Part shown: piece by piece, positions 1-7,900 of the stretch
Numbering within the stretch: the stretch's first letter is position 1
How the letters are laid out: each line of letters starts with the position of its first letter
Source of the DNA: an uncultured Eubacteriales bacterium
GTDB taxonomy: Bacteria; Bacillota; Clostridia; Christensenellales; Borkfalkiaceae
Direction of reading: 5' to 3'
NCBI GenBank assembly: GCA_905211955.1
Contig: CAJMCT010000030.1
Coordinates: 1-10,982 of the forward strand
DNA: 10,982 nt
The notes under the pieces: model-generated
Told to the model about the DNA's origin: nothing
The model's input: the letters and a program-made list of their open reading frames with translations, nothing else
The model's database searches: none
Translations under genes and position numbers: made by a program

Positions 1-76
1 TATACTATATAAATTGGTTTTGCAATGATTTTTTTGACATTTTCGGTATTTTTTATGTGTTTAGGGGGCGGTTTTC

Positions 77-331
77 TTGGATAAATTCGGCATATTCAAA
101 CTTTTAAATTCTTTTTACGACTTTTATTCAAAAAATAAGGGTAGCAATTCTCAAACTTCCCCTTTTGAAAACGTAGAAAAAGCGGAAAATCAAAGCGGTT
201 TTTCTAATAATGAAAATAAAAACGTCTCGCCATTAAAAAAGACCGTTCCACTCCAACACTCTATGCTGTCTACAATGAAAAATCACGACGAGATTTTAAG
301 GCGAGTAAAACAAGAAAACTCCAAACTTTGA
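77..331 (+). CDS. small hypothetical protein, 84 aa
   Basis: I do not recognise this protein. The start is TTG at 77, chosen because a purine-rich ribosome site (AGGGGGCGG, 63-71) sits just upstream; no ATG gives as long a frame. The N-terminal 20 residues are aromatic and hydrophobic (FGIFKLLNSFYDFY) but are followed by lysines and are too polar for a clear membrane segment. Residues 20-55 are low-complexity and rich in Asn, Ser, Glu and Lys. The C-terminal 25 residues (from about MLSTMKNHDEILRRV) look like an amphipathic charged helix and are probably the conserved part. There is no signal peptide, cysteine motif or catalytic signature. It converges on rpsI and shares the terminator at 339-366. 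It is likely cytoplasmic and real, given the ribosome site and non-random composition, but its function is unknown. Confidence 0.6.
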   Translation: MDKFGIFKLLNSFYDFYSKNKGSNSQTSPFENVEKAENQSGFSNNENKNVSPLKKTVPLQHSMLSTMKNHDEILRRVKQENSKL

Positions 332-338
332 TAACAAA

Positions 339-366
339 AAAAGAGAAGCAAAACTGCTTCTCTTTT
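339..366. terminator. bidirectional Rho-independent terminator between the 84-aa ORF and rpsI
   Basis: A perfect 12-base-pair stem, AAAAGAGAAGCA (339-350) with TGCTTCTCTTTT (355-366), closes a four-base AAAC loop. A-rich sequence on the left gives a U-run on minus-strand transcripts, and the T-rich right arm does the same for plus-strand transcripts. It therefore fits termination of both the rplM-rpsI transcript, which ends at 398, and the small gene ending at 331. Confidence 0.85.
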
Positions 367-397
367 CGATTTGAATTGAATTTCGCAATCCTTGAAA

Positions 398-811
398 CTA
401 TCTCTTTGAGAATTGGGGTGCGCGACGAGCCTTCTTTAAGCCGTATTTCTTTCTTTCCTTCATTCTGGAATCTCTGGTTAAGAAACCTGCTTTTTTCAAA
501 ACTGCTCTGGTTTCGGGTTCAGCTTCTAACAAAGCACGTGAAATACCGTGTCTGATAGCGCCTGCTTGACCGGTGAAACCACCACCGCAAACGTTTACAA
601 CAACGTCATACTTTGCCGAAGTTTCGGTTAAAGTAAGGGGTTGACGTACGATAAATTTTAAGGTGTCTAAGCAAAAATATTCGTCAATGCTCTTGTTGTT
701 GATGGTAATAACGCCATCACCAGCGGGAAGCAAACGAACGCGTGCGATTGCTTTTTTTCTTCTACCGGTTCCCCAGTATTGAACTTTCTTTTTAGTAGTT
801 GCTTTTGCCAT
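398..811 (-). CDS. rpsI: 30S ribosomal protein S9
   Basis: S9 is a primary component of the 30S subunit head, and its C-terminal tail contacts the P-site tRNA. The 137-residue product is the usual bacterial size. It has the N-terminal GTGRRKKAIARVRL block (about 15-28), the central GGGFTGQAGAIRHGISRAL block (about 76-94) and the basic tail KKYGLKKARRAPQFSKR that ends in the family's Lys-Arg. The ATG at 811 has a good GAGGTGG ribosome site (816-822). The gap after the rplM stop is only 11 bases, so the two genes form an rplM-rpsI operon as in most bacteria. The transcript probably ends at the hairpin at 339-366. Nothing is unusual. Confidence 0.98.
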   Translation of the reverse strand: MAKATTKKKVQYWGTGRRKKAIARVRLLPAGDGVITINNKSIDEYFCLDTLKFIVRQPLTLTETSAKYDVVVNVCGGGFTGQAGAIRHGISRALLEAEPETRAVLKKAGFLTRDSRMKERKKYGLKKARRAPQFSKR

Positions 812-822
812 TTTTCCACCTC

Positions 823-1254
823 TTAAACTAATTTAAGTACTTCGGGTTTTTGTGCTTGATGATTGTGTTCGCCAGACTTGTAAACTTTAAGTTTGGTAAT
901 CATCTTTCTTCCCAAACTGTTTTTGGGAAGCATACCCTTAATCGCTTCATAAACGGCAACGTCGGACTTGGTTTGCATTAAAGTCTTGTATTGAATTTCT
1001 TTAAGTCCGCCGATGTGACCGGTGTGATATCTGTAATATTTCTTTTCTAACTTCTTACCGGTTAAAACAACCTTATCGGTGTTGATTACGATAACGTAAT
1101 CTCCAGTATCTACGTTAGGCGTGAAAGTGGGCTTGTTCTTTCCGCGAAGAATTGCTGCTACTCTTGATGCAACTCTACCGAGTGCAATGCCTTCTGCGTC
1201 AACAACGTACCATTTTCTGACCACGTCTTGTTCGTGTGCCATATACGTCTTCAT
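823..1254 (-). CDS. rplM: 50S ribosomal protein L13
   Basis: L13 is an early-assembling 23S rRNA-binding protein of the 50S subunit. The 143-residue product carries the family core: KWYVVDAEGIALGRVAS (about 14-30), LRGKNKPTFTPNVDTGDYV (about 36-54), NTDKVVLTGKK (about 58-68), YYRYHTGHIGG (about 72-82) and a C-terminal MLPKNSLGRKM segment. The ATG at 1254 is preceded by AAGGAG (1264-1269) with a nine-base spacer, which favours it over the in-frame Met at residue 5. It is the first gene of the rplM-rpsI operon, transcribed from the promoter at 1393-1421 through a structured leader that is probably autoregulatory. Confidence 0.98.
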   Translation of the reverse strand: MKTYMAHEQDVVRKWYVVDAEGIALGRVASRVAAILRGKNKPTFTPNVDTGDYVIVINTDKVVLTGKKLEKKYYRYHTGHIGGLKEIQYKTLMQTKSDVAVYEAIKGMLPKNSLGRKMITKLKVYKSGEHNHQAQKPEVLKLV

Positions 1255-1263
1255 TGTGTATTT

Positions 1264-1386
1264 CTCCTTGAATATTATTTGTGTTTTTAGAATTTACTAG
1301 GAAAATTTTGACTTTTACAAAACCGGTTCACGACGCCGATTAAGGAGGGCTAATCCTTAAAAGCACATATTTTCCTTTATAAATGC
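1264..1386 (-). promoter_or_regulatory. probable L13-type ribosomal protein leader in the rplM 5' UTR
   Basis: The roughly 130-base 5' UTR of rplM is structured. On the minus strand, GCTTTTA (1358-1364) can pair with TAAAAGT (1311-1317). That helix encloses a hairpin AGGA/TCCT and a second hairpin CGG/CCG around the sequence CGTCGTGAA, giving a three-way-junction shape. Alternatively the first hairpin extends to seven pairs, TTAAGGA (1354-1360) with TCCTTAA (1340-1346), at the expense of the outer helix. Low-GC Gram-positive bacteria are known to have an L13 leader RNA before rplM-rpsI, thought to bind a product of the operon. The position and the conserved-looking GGCGTCGTGAACCGG core fit that family. 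The assignment rests on position and hand-folding, not on a covariance search. Confidence 0.6.
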
Positions 1387-1392
1387 TTAAAT

Positions 1393-1421
1393 ATCTTAAA
1401 ATATTTACCAAGTCTTGTCAA
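1393..1421 (-). promoter_or_regulatory. sigma-A-type promoter of rplM-rpsI
   Basis: On the minus strand a consensus TTGACA -35 box (1416-1421) and a TAAGAT -10 box (1393-1398) are separated by exactly 17 bases. Transcription should begin near 1386 and give a leader of about 130 bases before rplM. This makes rplM-rpsI independent of the upstream truA transcript. Confidence 0.85.
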
Positions 1422-1519
1422 GCATTTTCGCGCGTTTTTTATAATTTTTGCACTATTTTTCTACTGTTTTTAATCTTTTTACTATATATTGTGGCGGTTA
1501 AGTTTTTGGCCACAATTTT

Positions 1520-2254
1520 TTAAGAATAGACTACTTTTTTTAAGCAAAGCGCTTTTGCGGGGAAGGTATCGCCACCAAGCGCGCGGTTTTCTTTTTTTAA
1601 CATGTTTTCAAGGTCTTTAATTTGCATTTTGCCGTAGCCGATTTTTACGAGCGTGCCTGCAATAATTCTAACCATGTTATACAAAAACCCGTTTCCGCAA
1701 ATTACGAGTTTTACGTCATTTCCCTTAGATATAATCTTGCACGAATAAACCGTTCTTATTGAAGTTTGTGCGCCAGAACCCGAAGAACAAAAACTTTTAA
1801 AGTCGTGCTCCCCTTCTAAGACTTTGCAAGCCTTTTTCATTTTGTCTAAATCAAGCCCAACGTTTACGCGGACCGCATATCTTTCTTTTAGGGGCTCTTC
1901 GATTTCGCTTTGGTACATAGAGTACTCGTAGGTTTTTTTCTTTGCCGACCTACACGCATCGAAGTTGTCTTTTGCCCTTTGGCTTTTTAGCACGCGGATA
2001 TCGGGCGGAAGCAAAGTGTTTAACGCCTTTGCAAACCTTTCGGGCGGAATAGAACTGCCGGTATCAAAGTGCGCCACTTGTCCTTTTGCGTGAACGCCCG
2101 CGTCCGTTCTACCGCTACCCCTAACGTTTACCTTTTCCCCCGTTAAGTTTTCGACTGCGTTATTTATGATTTCTTGAACGGTTATGCCGTTTGGTTGAAT
2201 TTGCCAACCACAATATTGCGTTCCGTCGTAAGATATAGTAAGTTTTACTCTCAT
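1520..2254 (-). CDS. truA: tRNA pseudouridine synthase A (tRNA pseudouridine 38-40 synthase)
   Basis: TruA isomerises uridines 38-40 in the tRNA anticodon stem to pseudouridine. The product begins MRVKLTISYDGTQYCGWQ, the usual start of the family, and contains GSGRTDAGVHAKGQVAHF with catalytic Asp at residue 51. GNGFLYNMVRIIAGTLV and the GGDTFPAKALCL end are also typical, and 244 residues is normal. I prefer the ATG at 2254, one base after the ecfT stop, because homologues start there. A TTG at 2266, four codons upstream and overlapping ecfT, is also in frame. The TAATATG arrangement suggests translational coupling to ecfT. It is the last gene of the ecfA1-ecfA2-ecfT-truA operon, a common Firmicutes order. 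No U-tailed terminator in its own direction is visible after it. Confidence 0.95.
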   Translation of the reverse strand: MRVKLTISYDGTQYCGWQIQPNGITVQEIINNAVENLTGEKVNVRGSGRTDAGVHAKGQVAHFDTGSSIPPERFAKALNTLLPPDIRVLKSQRAKDNFDACRSAKKKTYEYSMYQSEIEEPLKERYAVRVNVGLDLDKMKKACKVLEGEHDFKSFCSSGSGAQTSIRTVYSCKIISKGNDVKLVICGNGFLYNMVRIIAGTLVKIGYGKMQIKDLENMLKKENRALGGDTFPAKALCLKKVVYS

Positions 2255-2255
2255 A

Positions 2256-3077
2256 TTACACCGCAAGCACTATATAAAAACCGTTGAGAAGCACAACCCC
2301 CGTAATAAGTCCTGCAACGACTATCGTGCCAATCAAATCTCTATATGAAAATTTAAGTTTTTTATATCTCGTTCTTTTTTTACTACCCGCATAACACCTT
2401 GCGTCCATAGCGTCGGCAAGTTCGTCTGCACGGCGGAAAGAACTTATTAGCAATGGTATAAGCACGGGGATAAGTGCCTTTGCTCTTTTGAAAATATTTC
2501 CGCTTTCAAAGTCCGCGCCCCTTGCCTTTTGAGCCTTGATAATTCTATCCGTTTCGTCTAAAAGAGTGGGGATAAACCTTAGCGCAATACTCATTATTAG
2601 CGCAAACTCGTGCACGGGAAATTTTATAAATTTTAAGGGGTATAATAAACTTTCGATACCGTCCGCAATCTCTACGGGCGACGTGGTAAAAGTAAGTAGT
2701 GAAGCGCCCATAACTATAAGGGTTATTCTAGATACTATAAACCCTGCATTAAGTAGTCCTAAATCGGTGATTTTAATCACCCAAAACTCCGCTAAAACCT
2801 TGCCGTCTTGGTTAAAAAGTAGTTGCAAAATTGCGGTAAGTATAACGATAAAGATTACCGCCTTTATGCTTCTTAAAAGTTTTAAGATTGGGATATGCGC
2901 AAAAACCGCCGTAGCGATTACGAAAGTAAGGCATGCTAAAAACCCTAAAAAGTGAAAACTCGAAACTAAAAATACAGCTACGATATATGCGATAGAAAGT
3001 AATATTTTCGCCCTTGCGTCCATTTTATGAACGAAACTTTCCGCTGGGTAATATTGACCGAAAGTTATCTCTTTCAT
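2256..3077 (-). CDS. ecfT: energy-coupling factor transporter transmembrane protein EcfT
   Basis: EcfT is the membrane scaffold that links the ATPase pair EcfA1/EcfA2 to exchangeable substrate-binding S components for vitamin and metal uptake. The 273-residue product has hydrophobic segments at about 24-40, 42-60, 70-88, 108-130 and 248-270. Between them lies a long cytoplasmic region with the two Ala-Arg coupling motifs: KARGADF (184-190) and MDARCYAG (224-231), the latter in RRADELADAMDARCY. ARC in place of ARG in the second motif occurs in Firmicutes EcfT. The ATG overlaps the ecfA2 stop as ATGA, and AAGGAT lies just upstream. No S component is encoded in the window, so this is probably a shared group II module and its substrate cannot be told. 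Confidence 0.95.
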   Translation of the reverse strand: MKEITFGQYYPAESFVHKMDARAKILLSIAYIVAVFLVSSFHFLGFLACLTFVIATAVFAHIPILKLLRSIKAVIFIVILTAILQLLFNQDGKVLAEFWVIKITDLGLLNAGFIVSRITLIVMGASLLTFTTSPVEIADGIESLLYPLKFIKFPVHEFALIMSIALRFIPTLLDETDRIIKAQKARGADFESGNIFKRAKALIPVLIPLLISSFRRADELADAMDARCYAGSKKRTRYKKLKFSYRDLIGTIVVAGLITGVVLLNGFYIVLAV

Positions 3078-3949
3078 TTATCCTTACCCCCGTCTAGCGC
3101 AACGCAAACGGCATTTATAAAGCCGTCTTGTGTTAAATCGTTATCCGCTTTTATACCCACTTCTTTTAGTGCTTCGGTAAGATACGCGGTAAGCGGAAGA
3201 TCAAGCCCTAAGGCGATGATGTCTTCCTTTTTAGAAAATACTTCTTTAGGCGTTCCTTCGTCGTACAAAACACCGTGAGAAAATACTGCAACCCTATTGC
3301 AGTTTTCGGAAACCAAGTTCATATCGTGCGAAACGATGACTATAGTTTTTACCGACTCACCGTGAAGTTTTTTAAGAAGTTCTATAAACTCTTTTTTGCC
3401 TTCTGGGTCAAGCCCTGCGGCAGGCTCGTCCAAAATCAAAATTTCTGGTTCCGAAACGATAACCCCTGCTATCGCAACCCTTCTTTTTTGCCCGCCAGAG
3501 AGTTCAAACGGAGACTTGTCTTTAACCTTTATATAATCAAGACCTACCGTTTCTATGGCTTTTTTAACCCTTTCTTTTCTTTCTTCTTCGCTCATTTTAG
3601 GGAAGAAGTTTTTCAAACCGAATTCAACGTCGCTTTCAACCGTTTCGGCAAAAAGTTGATGTTCGGGGTATTGGAAAACCATGCCGACTTTAGCGCGAAG
3701 CGCCTTAAAATCGCATTTTTTATCAGTTAAATCAAAATCGCCAACGGTGATTTTACCGCTGTTTTTTTGAACTTTAATTAGTCCGTTTAAGTGCTGAACG
3801 AAAGTGGACTTACCGCTACCGGTATGCCCTATAATGCCGAAGAAATCCCCCGAATTTATTGTAAGAGAAACGTCGTCTAGCGCTTTTACCGCTAAACTTT
3901 TGCTCTTGATACTATAAACGTAAGTTAAATGCTCGGTTTTAATTTGCAT
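3074..3949 (-). CDS. ecfA2: energy-coupling factor transporter ATP-binding protein EcfA2
   Basis: This is one of two unequal ATPases of the ECF module at the inner face of the membrane. All ABC motifs are intact in the 291-residue product: Walker A GHTGSGKST (41-49), Q-loop in VFQYPEHQLF (Gln93), signature LSGGQ (150-154), Walker B ILILDE (170-175), D-loop AGLD and switch His208 in VSHDM. The Q-loop form YPEHQLF is characteristic of EcfA2. The C-terminal tail after residue 215 is the usual EcfA dimerisation extension. The ATG at 3949 lies inside the end of ecfA1 (25-base overlap) behind a modest AAAGAAGAA ribosome site, and the stop overlaps the ecfT ATG. The three genes are therefore translationally linked. 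Confidence 0.95.
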   Translation of the reverse strand: MQIKTEHLTYVYSIKSKSLAVKALDDVSLTINSGDFFGIIGHTGSGKSTFVQHLNGLIKVQKNSGKITVGDFDLTDKKCDFKALRAKVGMVFQYPEHQLFAETVESDVEFGLKNFFPKMSEEERKERVKKAIETVGLDYIKVKDKSPFELSGGQKRRVAIAGVIVSEPEILILDEPAAGLDPEGKKEFIELLKKLHGESVKTIVIVSHDMNLVSENCNRVAVFSHGVLYDEGTPKEVFSKKEDIIALGLDLPLTAYLTEALKEVGIKADNDLTQDGFINAVCVALDGGKDK

Positions 3950-4758
3950 AATTCTTCTTTAAGCCTTTGTTCAGTAAGTATTCCTTTGGGAAGTGCAATT
4001 CCTTTTTCTATAAGTTTATCCGCCAAAATGCTTGCAGGCGGAAGTTCTAAGCCCATTTCTTTGATTTTGTCTTTTTGTGAAAACACTTGCTCGGGCGTGC
4101 CTTCAATTGCAACCTTGCCGTCGTTAATAATGATTATTTTATCGCTATCGACGGTTTCTTCCATATAGTGTGTAATGGCAATAACCGTCACCCCTTGCTC
4201 TTTATTAAGTTTTTTTACGACCGAGAGAACTTCTTTTCTACCCTTGGGGTCTAACATAGCCGTAGATTCGTCTAAAACTAATATTTTAGGTTTAAGCGCC
4301 AAAACGCCTGCGATTGCTATTCTTTGTTTTTGCCCGCCGGAGAGTCTTTCGGGAGATTTTTTTCTAAACCTTTCCATTACCACGCTTTTTAAAGCAAAGT
4401 CTATTCTTTCGCCTATCTCTTTTCTCGGAATTCCTAAATTTTCAGGGCCGAAAGCCACGTCGTCTTCAACGATAGAAGCAACTAATTGATTGTCGGGGTT
4501 TTGGAAAACAACGCCTACTCTTTGACGAATTTCAAAAAGCGAGTTTTTATCTTGCGAACAAAACCCGTCAACAGTAATCTTTCCTTCATCGGGCAAAATG
4601 AGTGCGTTAAAAAGTTTGGCAAGCGTAGACTTACCACTGCCGTTATGCCCGATAATAGATATAAATTCCCCTTCGTTTACCGAAAGGTTTATATTTTTTA
4701 AGACCTTATGTTTTTTGTCGTAAGAAAAACTGACGTTTTCCGCCGTTAAGAGTGGCAT
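3925..4758 (-). CDS. ecfA1: energy-coupling factor transporter ATP-binding protein EcfA1
   Basis: This is the first gene of the ECF operon and the partner ATPase of EcfA2. The 277-residue product has Walker A GHNGSGKST (37-45), Q-loop VFQNPDNQLV (Gln86), then IVEDDVAFGPENLG, signature LSGGQ (139-143), Walker B ILVLDE (159-164) and switch His196 in THYMEE. The Q-loop and the DESTAMLDP form after Walker B mark it as EcfA1 rather than EcfA2. The ATG at 4758 has GGAG seven bases upstream. The divergent neighbour is nifJ, with 219 bases between the two starts. Expression should come from the consensus promoter at 4823-4850, which would drive ecfA1, ecfA2, ecfT and truA as one transcript. Confidence 0.95.
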   Translation of the reverse strand: MPLLTAENVSFSYDKKHKVLKNINLSVNEGEFISIIGHNGSGKSTLAKLFNALILPDEGKITVDGFCSQDKNSLFEIRQRVGVVFQNPDNQLVASIVEDDVAFGPENLGIPRKEIGERIDFALKSVVMERFRKKSPERLSGGQKQRIAIAGVLALKPKILVLDESTAMLDPKGRKEVLSVVKKLNKEQGVTVIAITHYMEETVDSDKIIIINDGKVAIEGTPEQVFSQKDKIKEMGLELPPASILADKLIEKGIALPKGILTEQRLKEELCKLKPSI

Positions 4759-4822
4759 TTAAATCTCCAAAAAGTTATTTCAATCATTTATTATAGCAAA
4801 GAAGCGCGGTTTTTTCAAGTAA

Positions 4823-4850
4823 ATTATAAACGCTTGTCAACTGCTGTCAA
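4823..4850 (-). promoter_or_regulatory. sigma-A-type promoter of ecfA1-ecfA2-ecfT-truA
   Basis: On the minus strand TTGACA (4845-4850) and TATAAT (4823-4828) are both perfect consensus boxes, 16 bases apart. Transcription should start near 4816, about 58 bases before the ecfA1 ATG. A second TTGACA (4835-4840) lies inside the spacer but is only six bases from the -10 box, so it cannot act as its -35. Confidence 0.8.
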
Positions 4851-4891
4851 AAAAAGGGATAAATTTTAGTTAAAATCTTTAGGTTTTAGCA

Positions 4892-4920
4892 TTGACTATT
4901 TAAAATTATAATTGTATAAT
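4892..4920 (+). promoter_or_regulatory. sigma-A-type promoter of nifJ
   Basis: TTGACT (4892-4897) and TATAAT (4915-4920) are separated by exactly 17 bases. Transcription should start near 4927, leaving a 5' UTR of about 50 bases before the nifJ ATG. The -10 box lies inside a perfect inverted repeat, listed separately. Confidence 0.8.
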
Positions 4921-4926
4921 TATAAT
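4905..4926. repeat. 9-bp perfect inverted repeat over the nifJ -10 box; possible operator
   Basis: ATTATAATT (4905-4913) is mirrored exactly by AATTATAAT (4918-4926) across a four-base GTAT spacer, covering the spacer and -10 box of the nifJ promoter. A dimeric repressor bound here would block nifJ. All-A/T palindromes arise by chance near promoters, and the sequence matches no operator I can name, so this is only a candidate. Confidence 0.35.
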
Positions 4927-4977
4927 GCTGTTTTAAACATTATATAAACACGGTAAAAATATTACGGAGGACTATAT

Positions 4978-7900
4978 ATGAAAAAGATGACTATCGACGG
5001 TAATACCGCCGCCAGCCACGTAGCCTATGCCTTCTCGGAAGTTGCGGCAATCTACCCGATTACCCCATCATCTCCTATGGCAGAAGTTGCCGACGAATGG
5101 GCAACCGCAGGCAGAACTAATATGTGGGGGCAAAAAGTCAACGTTGCAGAAATGCAGTCTGAAGGTGGCGCTGCAGGTGCCGTTCACGGCTCGCTTTGTG
5201 CAGGCGCACTCACCACTACTTACACCGCAAGCCAAGGCTTGCTTTTAATGATTCCGAACATGTACAAAATCGCCGGCGAACTTATGCCGTCAGTTTTCCA
5301 CGTTTCGGCACGTGCACTCGCTGCTCACTCTCTTAACATTTTCGGCGACCACGCGGACGTTATGGCTTGTCGTCAAACGGGTTTTGCAATGCTTTGCGAT
5401 TCTTCCGTTCAAGAAGTTATGGATTTAGCACTCGTTGCACACCTTTCAACCTTAAAGTCAAAAGTTCCTTTCCTTAATTTCTTCGATGGATTTAGAACTT
5501 CACACGAAGTTGCTAAAATCGATGCTTGGGACGAAGCGAACGACTATGCTGAAATTCGTGCTATTTGTGACGAATTGGGTATTGAAGAAGACGTTAAAGA
5601 CTTTAAGTCACGCGCTCTTAACCCTGAACATCCTATCCAAAAAGGTACTGCTCAAAACGGCGATACCTACTTCCAAAACAGAGAAACTGCTAACGGCTAC
5701 TATCAAGCAACCCCCGCAATCGTTCAAAAGATTATGGACGTTGTTTCTAAAAAGTGCGGTAGAAATTATCACCTTTTCGATTACGTTGGCGATCCCAATG
5801 CTGAATACGTTGTTGTTTGTATGGGTTCAGGTTGCGAAACTGTTGAAGAATCTATCAATAAACTCAACGCAATGGGCAAAAAATACGGTCTTATCAAAGT
5901 TCGTTTATATAGACCTTTTGCTGTTGACGCGTTTATCGCTTCTATCCCTGCTTCTTGCAAAAAGATTGCAGTACTCGATAGAACCAAAGAACCCGGCTCT
6001 TTAGGTGAACCTTTATACTTAGACGTTTGCTCGGCTCTCTTAGAAAAGGGCATCAACAACATTAAGGTTGTTGGCGGTAGATACGGCTTAGGTAGTAAAG
6101 AATTTACGCCTTCGATGGTTATGGCGGTTTATAAGAACATAGAACAAGACTGCCCCAAGAACCACTTCACTATCGGTATTTACGAAGACGTGACCAATTC
6201 TTCGCTTGACTTTAGCGAAAAGTTAGACGCAGCACCTAAGGGTTCTACTTCTTGTAAGTTCTACGGCTTAGGCTCTGACGGAACGGTTGGCGCAAACAAG
6301 AACTCTATTAAGATTATCGGTGACCACACTGATAAGCATGCTCAAGCATACTTCTTCTATGACTCTAAAAAGTCAGGCGGTATAACCGTTTCTCACTTAA
6401 GATTTGGCGATACTCCTATCCAAAGTGAATATTTAATCGACTCGGCAGACTTCGTACAATGTTCTAACCCATCTTATATCACCCGTTATGATATGACCGG
6501 CGATATTAAAGAAGGCGGTACTTTCCTTATCAATACTAACGCAACCACGGTTGAAGCATTAGAAGACTTCTTACCCGCACAAGTAAAACGCGACATCGCT
6601 TTAAAGAACATTAACCTTTACGTTATCGATGCTATAAAGATTGCTCAAAACCTTGGCCTAAAGGGTAGAACGAACACCATTTTACAATCGGCGTTCTTCA
6701 GAGTTAACCCACAAATCATGCCCTACGACAAGGCTATCGAGTACATGAAATATATGGCTAAAAAGTCCTTCGCAAGAAAGGGCGATGCTATCGTTCAAAT
6801 GAACTACGATGCAATCGATTCGGCTGCAGGCGACAATCTCGTTAAAATCGCAGTTCCCGAAAGTTGGAAAACTGCTGATACTGGCGCTAAGATGGTTGAA
6901 GGCCACAGTGATAAGTATTACCAAGAAATTATTAAACCTATACTTTACTTACAAGGTGACAAACTTAAATCTTCGCAATTCAATGCGGACGGCTCTGTTC
7001 CCACCGGTACTACCAAGTTTGAAAAACGTGGCGTAGCAGTTTCCGTTCCCGAAATCATTATTGATAAATGTATTCAATGCGGTACTTGTTCTTTCGTATG
7101 CCCGCACGCATGCTTAAGACCTGCACTCGTAAAGAACGGGGAAGAAAAGCCCTTAACCTTTACCGGCAAACCCGCAATCGGTATCCCTGGCTACGAATAC
7201 AAAATGCAAGTTTCTCCGCTTGACTGTATGGGTTGTGGCGTTTGTGCTACGGTTTGTCCTGTTAAAGACGGCGGTGCTATCAAGATGATTCCTTTAGCAG
7301 AGTCTTTAGAAAAGGGCGAAGCAGAAAACTGGGAATTCATGCTTGACCTTCCCGAAGTTGATACTTCTAAGTTTAAGAAAGAAACGGTTAAGGGTTGTCA
7401 ATTCTGCACTCCGCTTTTCGAATTCTCGGGCGCATGCGCAGGTTGTGGCGAAACACCTTACGTTAAGGTTATAACCCAACTCTTTGGTGAAGACATGGTT
7501 ATTGCAAACGCAACGGGTTGTTCTTCTATTTACGGCGGATCTTCCCCCACGTGTCCTTACACCACCAACAAGCAAGGCAAAGGTCCTGCTTGGGCAAACT
7601 CTCTCTTTGAAGACAACGCAGAATTCGGCTACGGCATGAACCTTGCTTACAATGCAAGAAGAACTGCATTAAAAGAAAAAGTTATCGCACTCGGCAATGC
7701 TGATGCTAACTTAAAAGATGCTTGTGATAAATGGGTAGCATCGTTTAGCGATAGAGAAGCAAGCAAAGTTGCATCCGCTGAACTTTTAGCACTTGCTGAA
7801 AAATCTACTTGCGAAGAAGCAAAAGCAGTTATCGCTGAAAAAGATTGCTTATCTAAAAAATCAGTATGGATATTCGGTGGTGACGGTTGGGCTTACGACA

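Noticed and set aside
34..62. TTGACA (34-39) as a promoter for the 84-aa gene
   Set aside because: No acceptable -10 hexamer lies 16-18 bases downstream; the only TAT-like sequence is too close.
1489..1515. TTGTGGC/GCCACAA inverted repeat just after the truA stop as a truA terminator
   Set aside because: The T-run lies on the plus-strand side; on the minus strand, the direction of truA, no U-tail follows the stem. The loop is 13 bases long.
2391..2405. ARC instead of ARG in the second EcfT coupling motif as a defect
   Set aside because: The Cys form of this motif is known in Firmicutes EcfT proteins and the surrounding residues are conserved.
2536..2955. Plus-strand open frame of 139 codons
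   Set aside because: Antisense of ecfT; its apparent hydrophobicity comes from the membrane segments on the other strand.
3275..3730. Plus-strand open frame of 151 codons
   Set aside because: It lies wholly opposite ecfA2, whose motifs are all intact; the Phe/Arg-rich product has no family resemblance.
5486..6004. Plus-strand 172-codon frame inside nifJ
   Set aside because: Out-of-frame shadow of nifJ, which is intact and motif-rich throughout this region.
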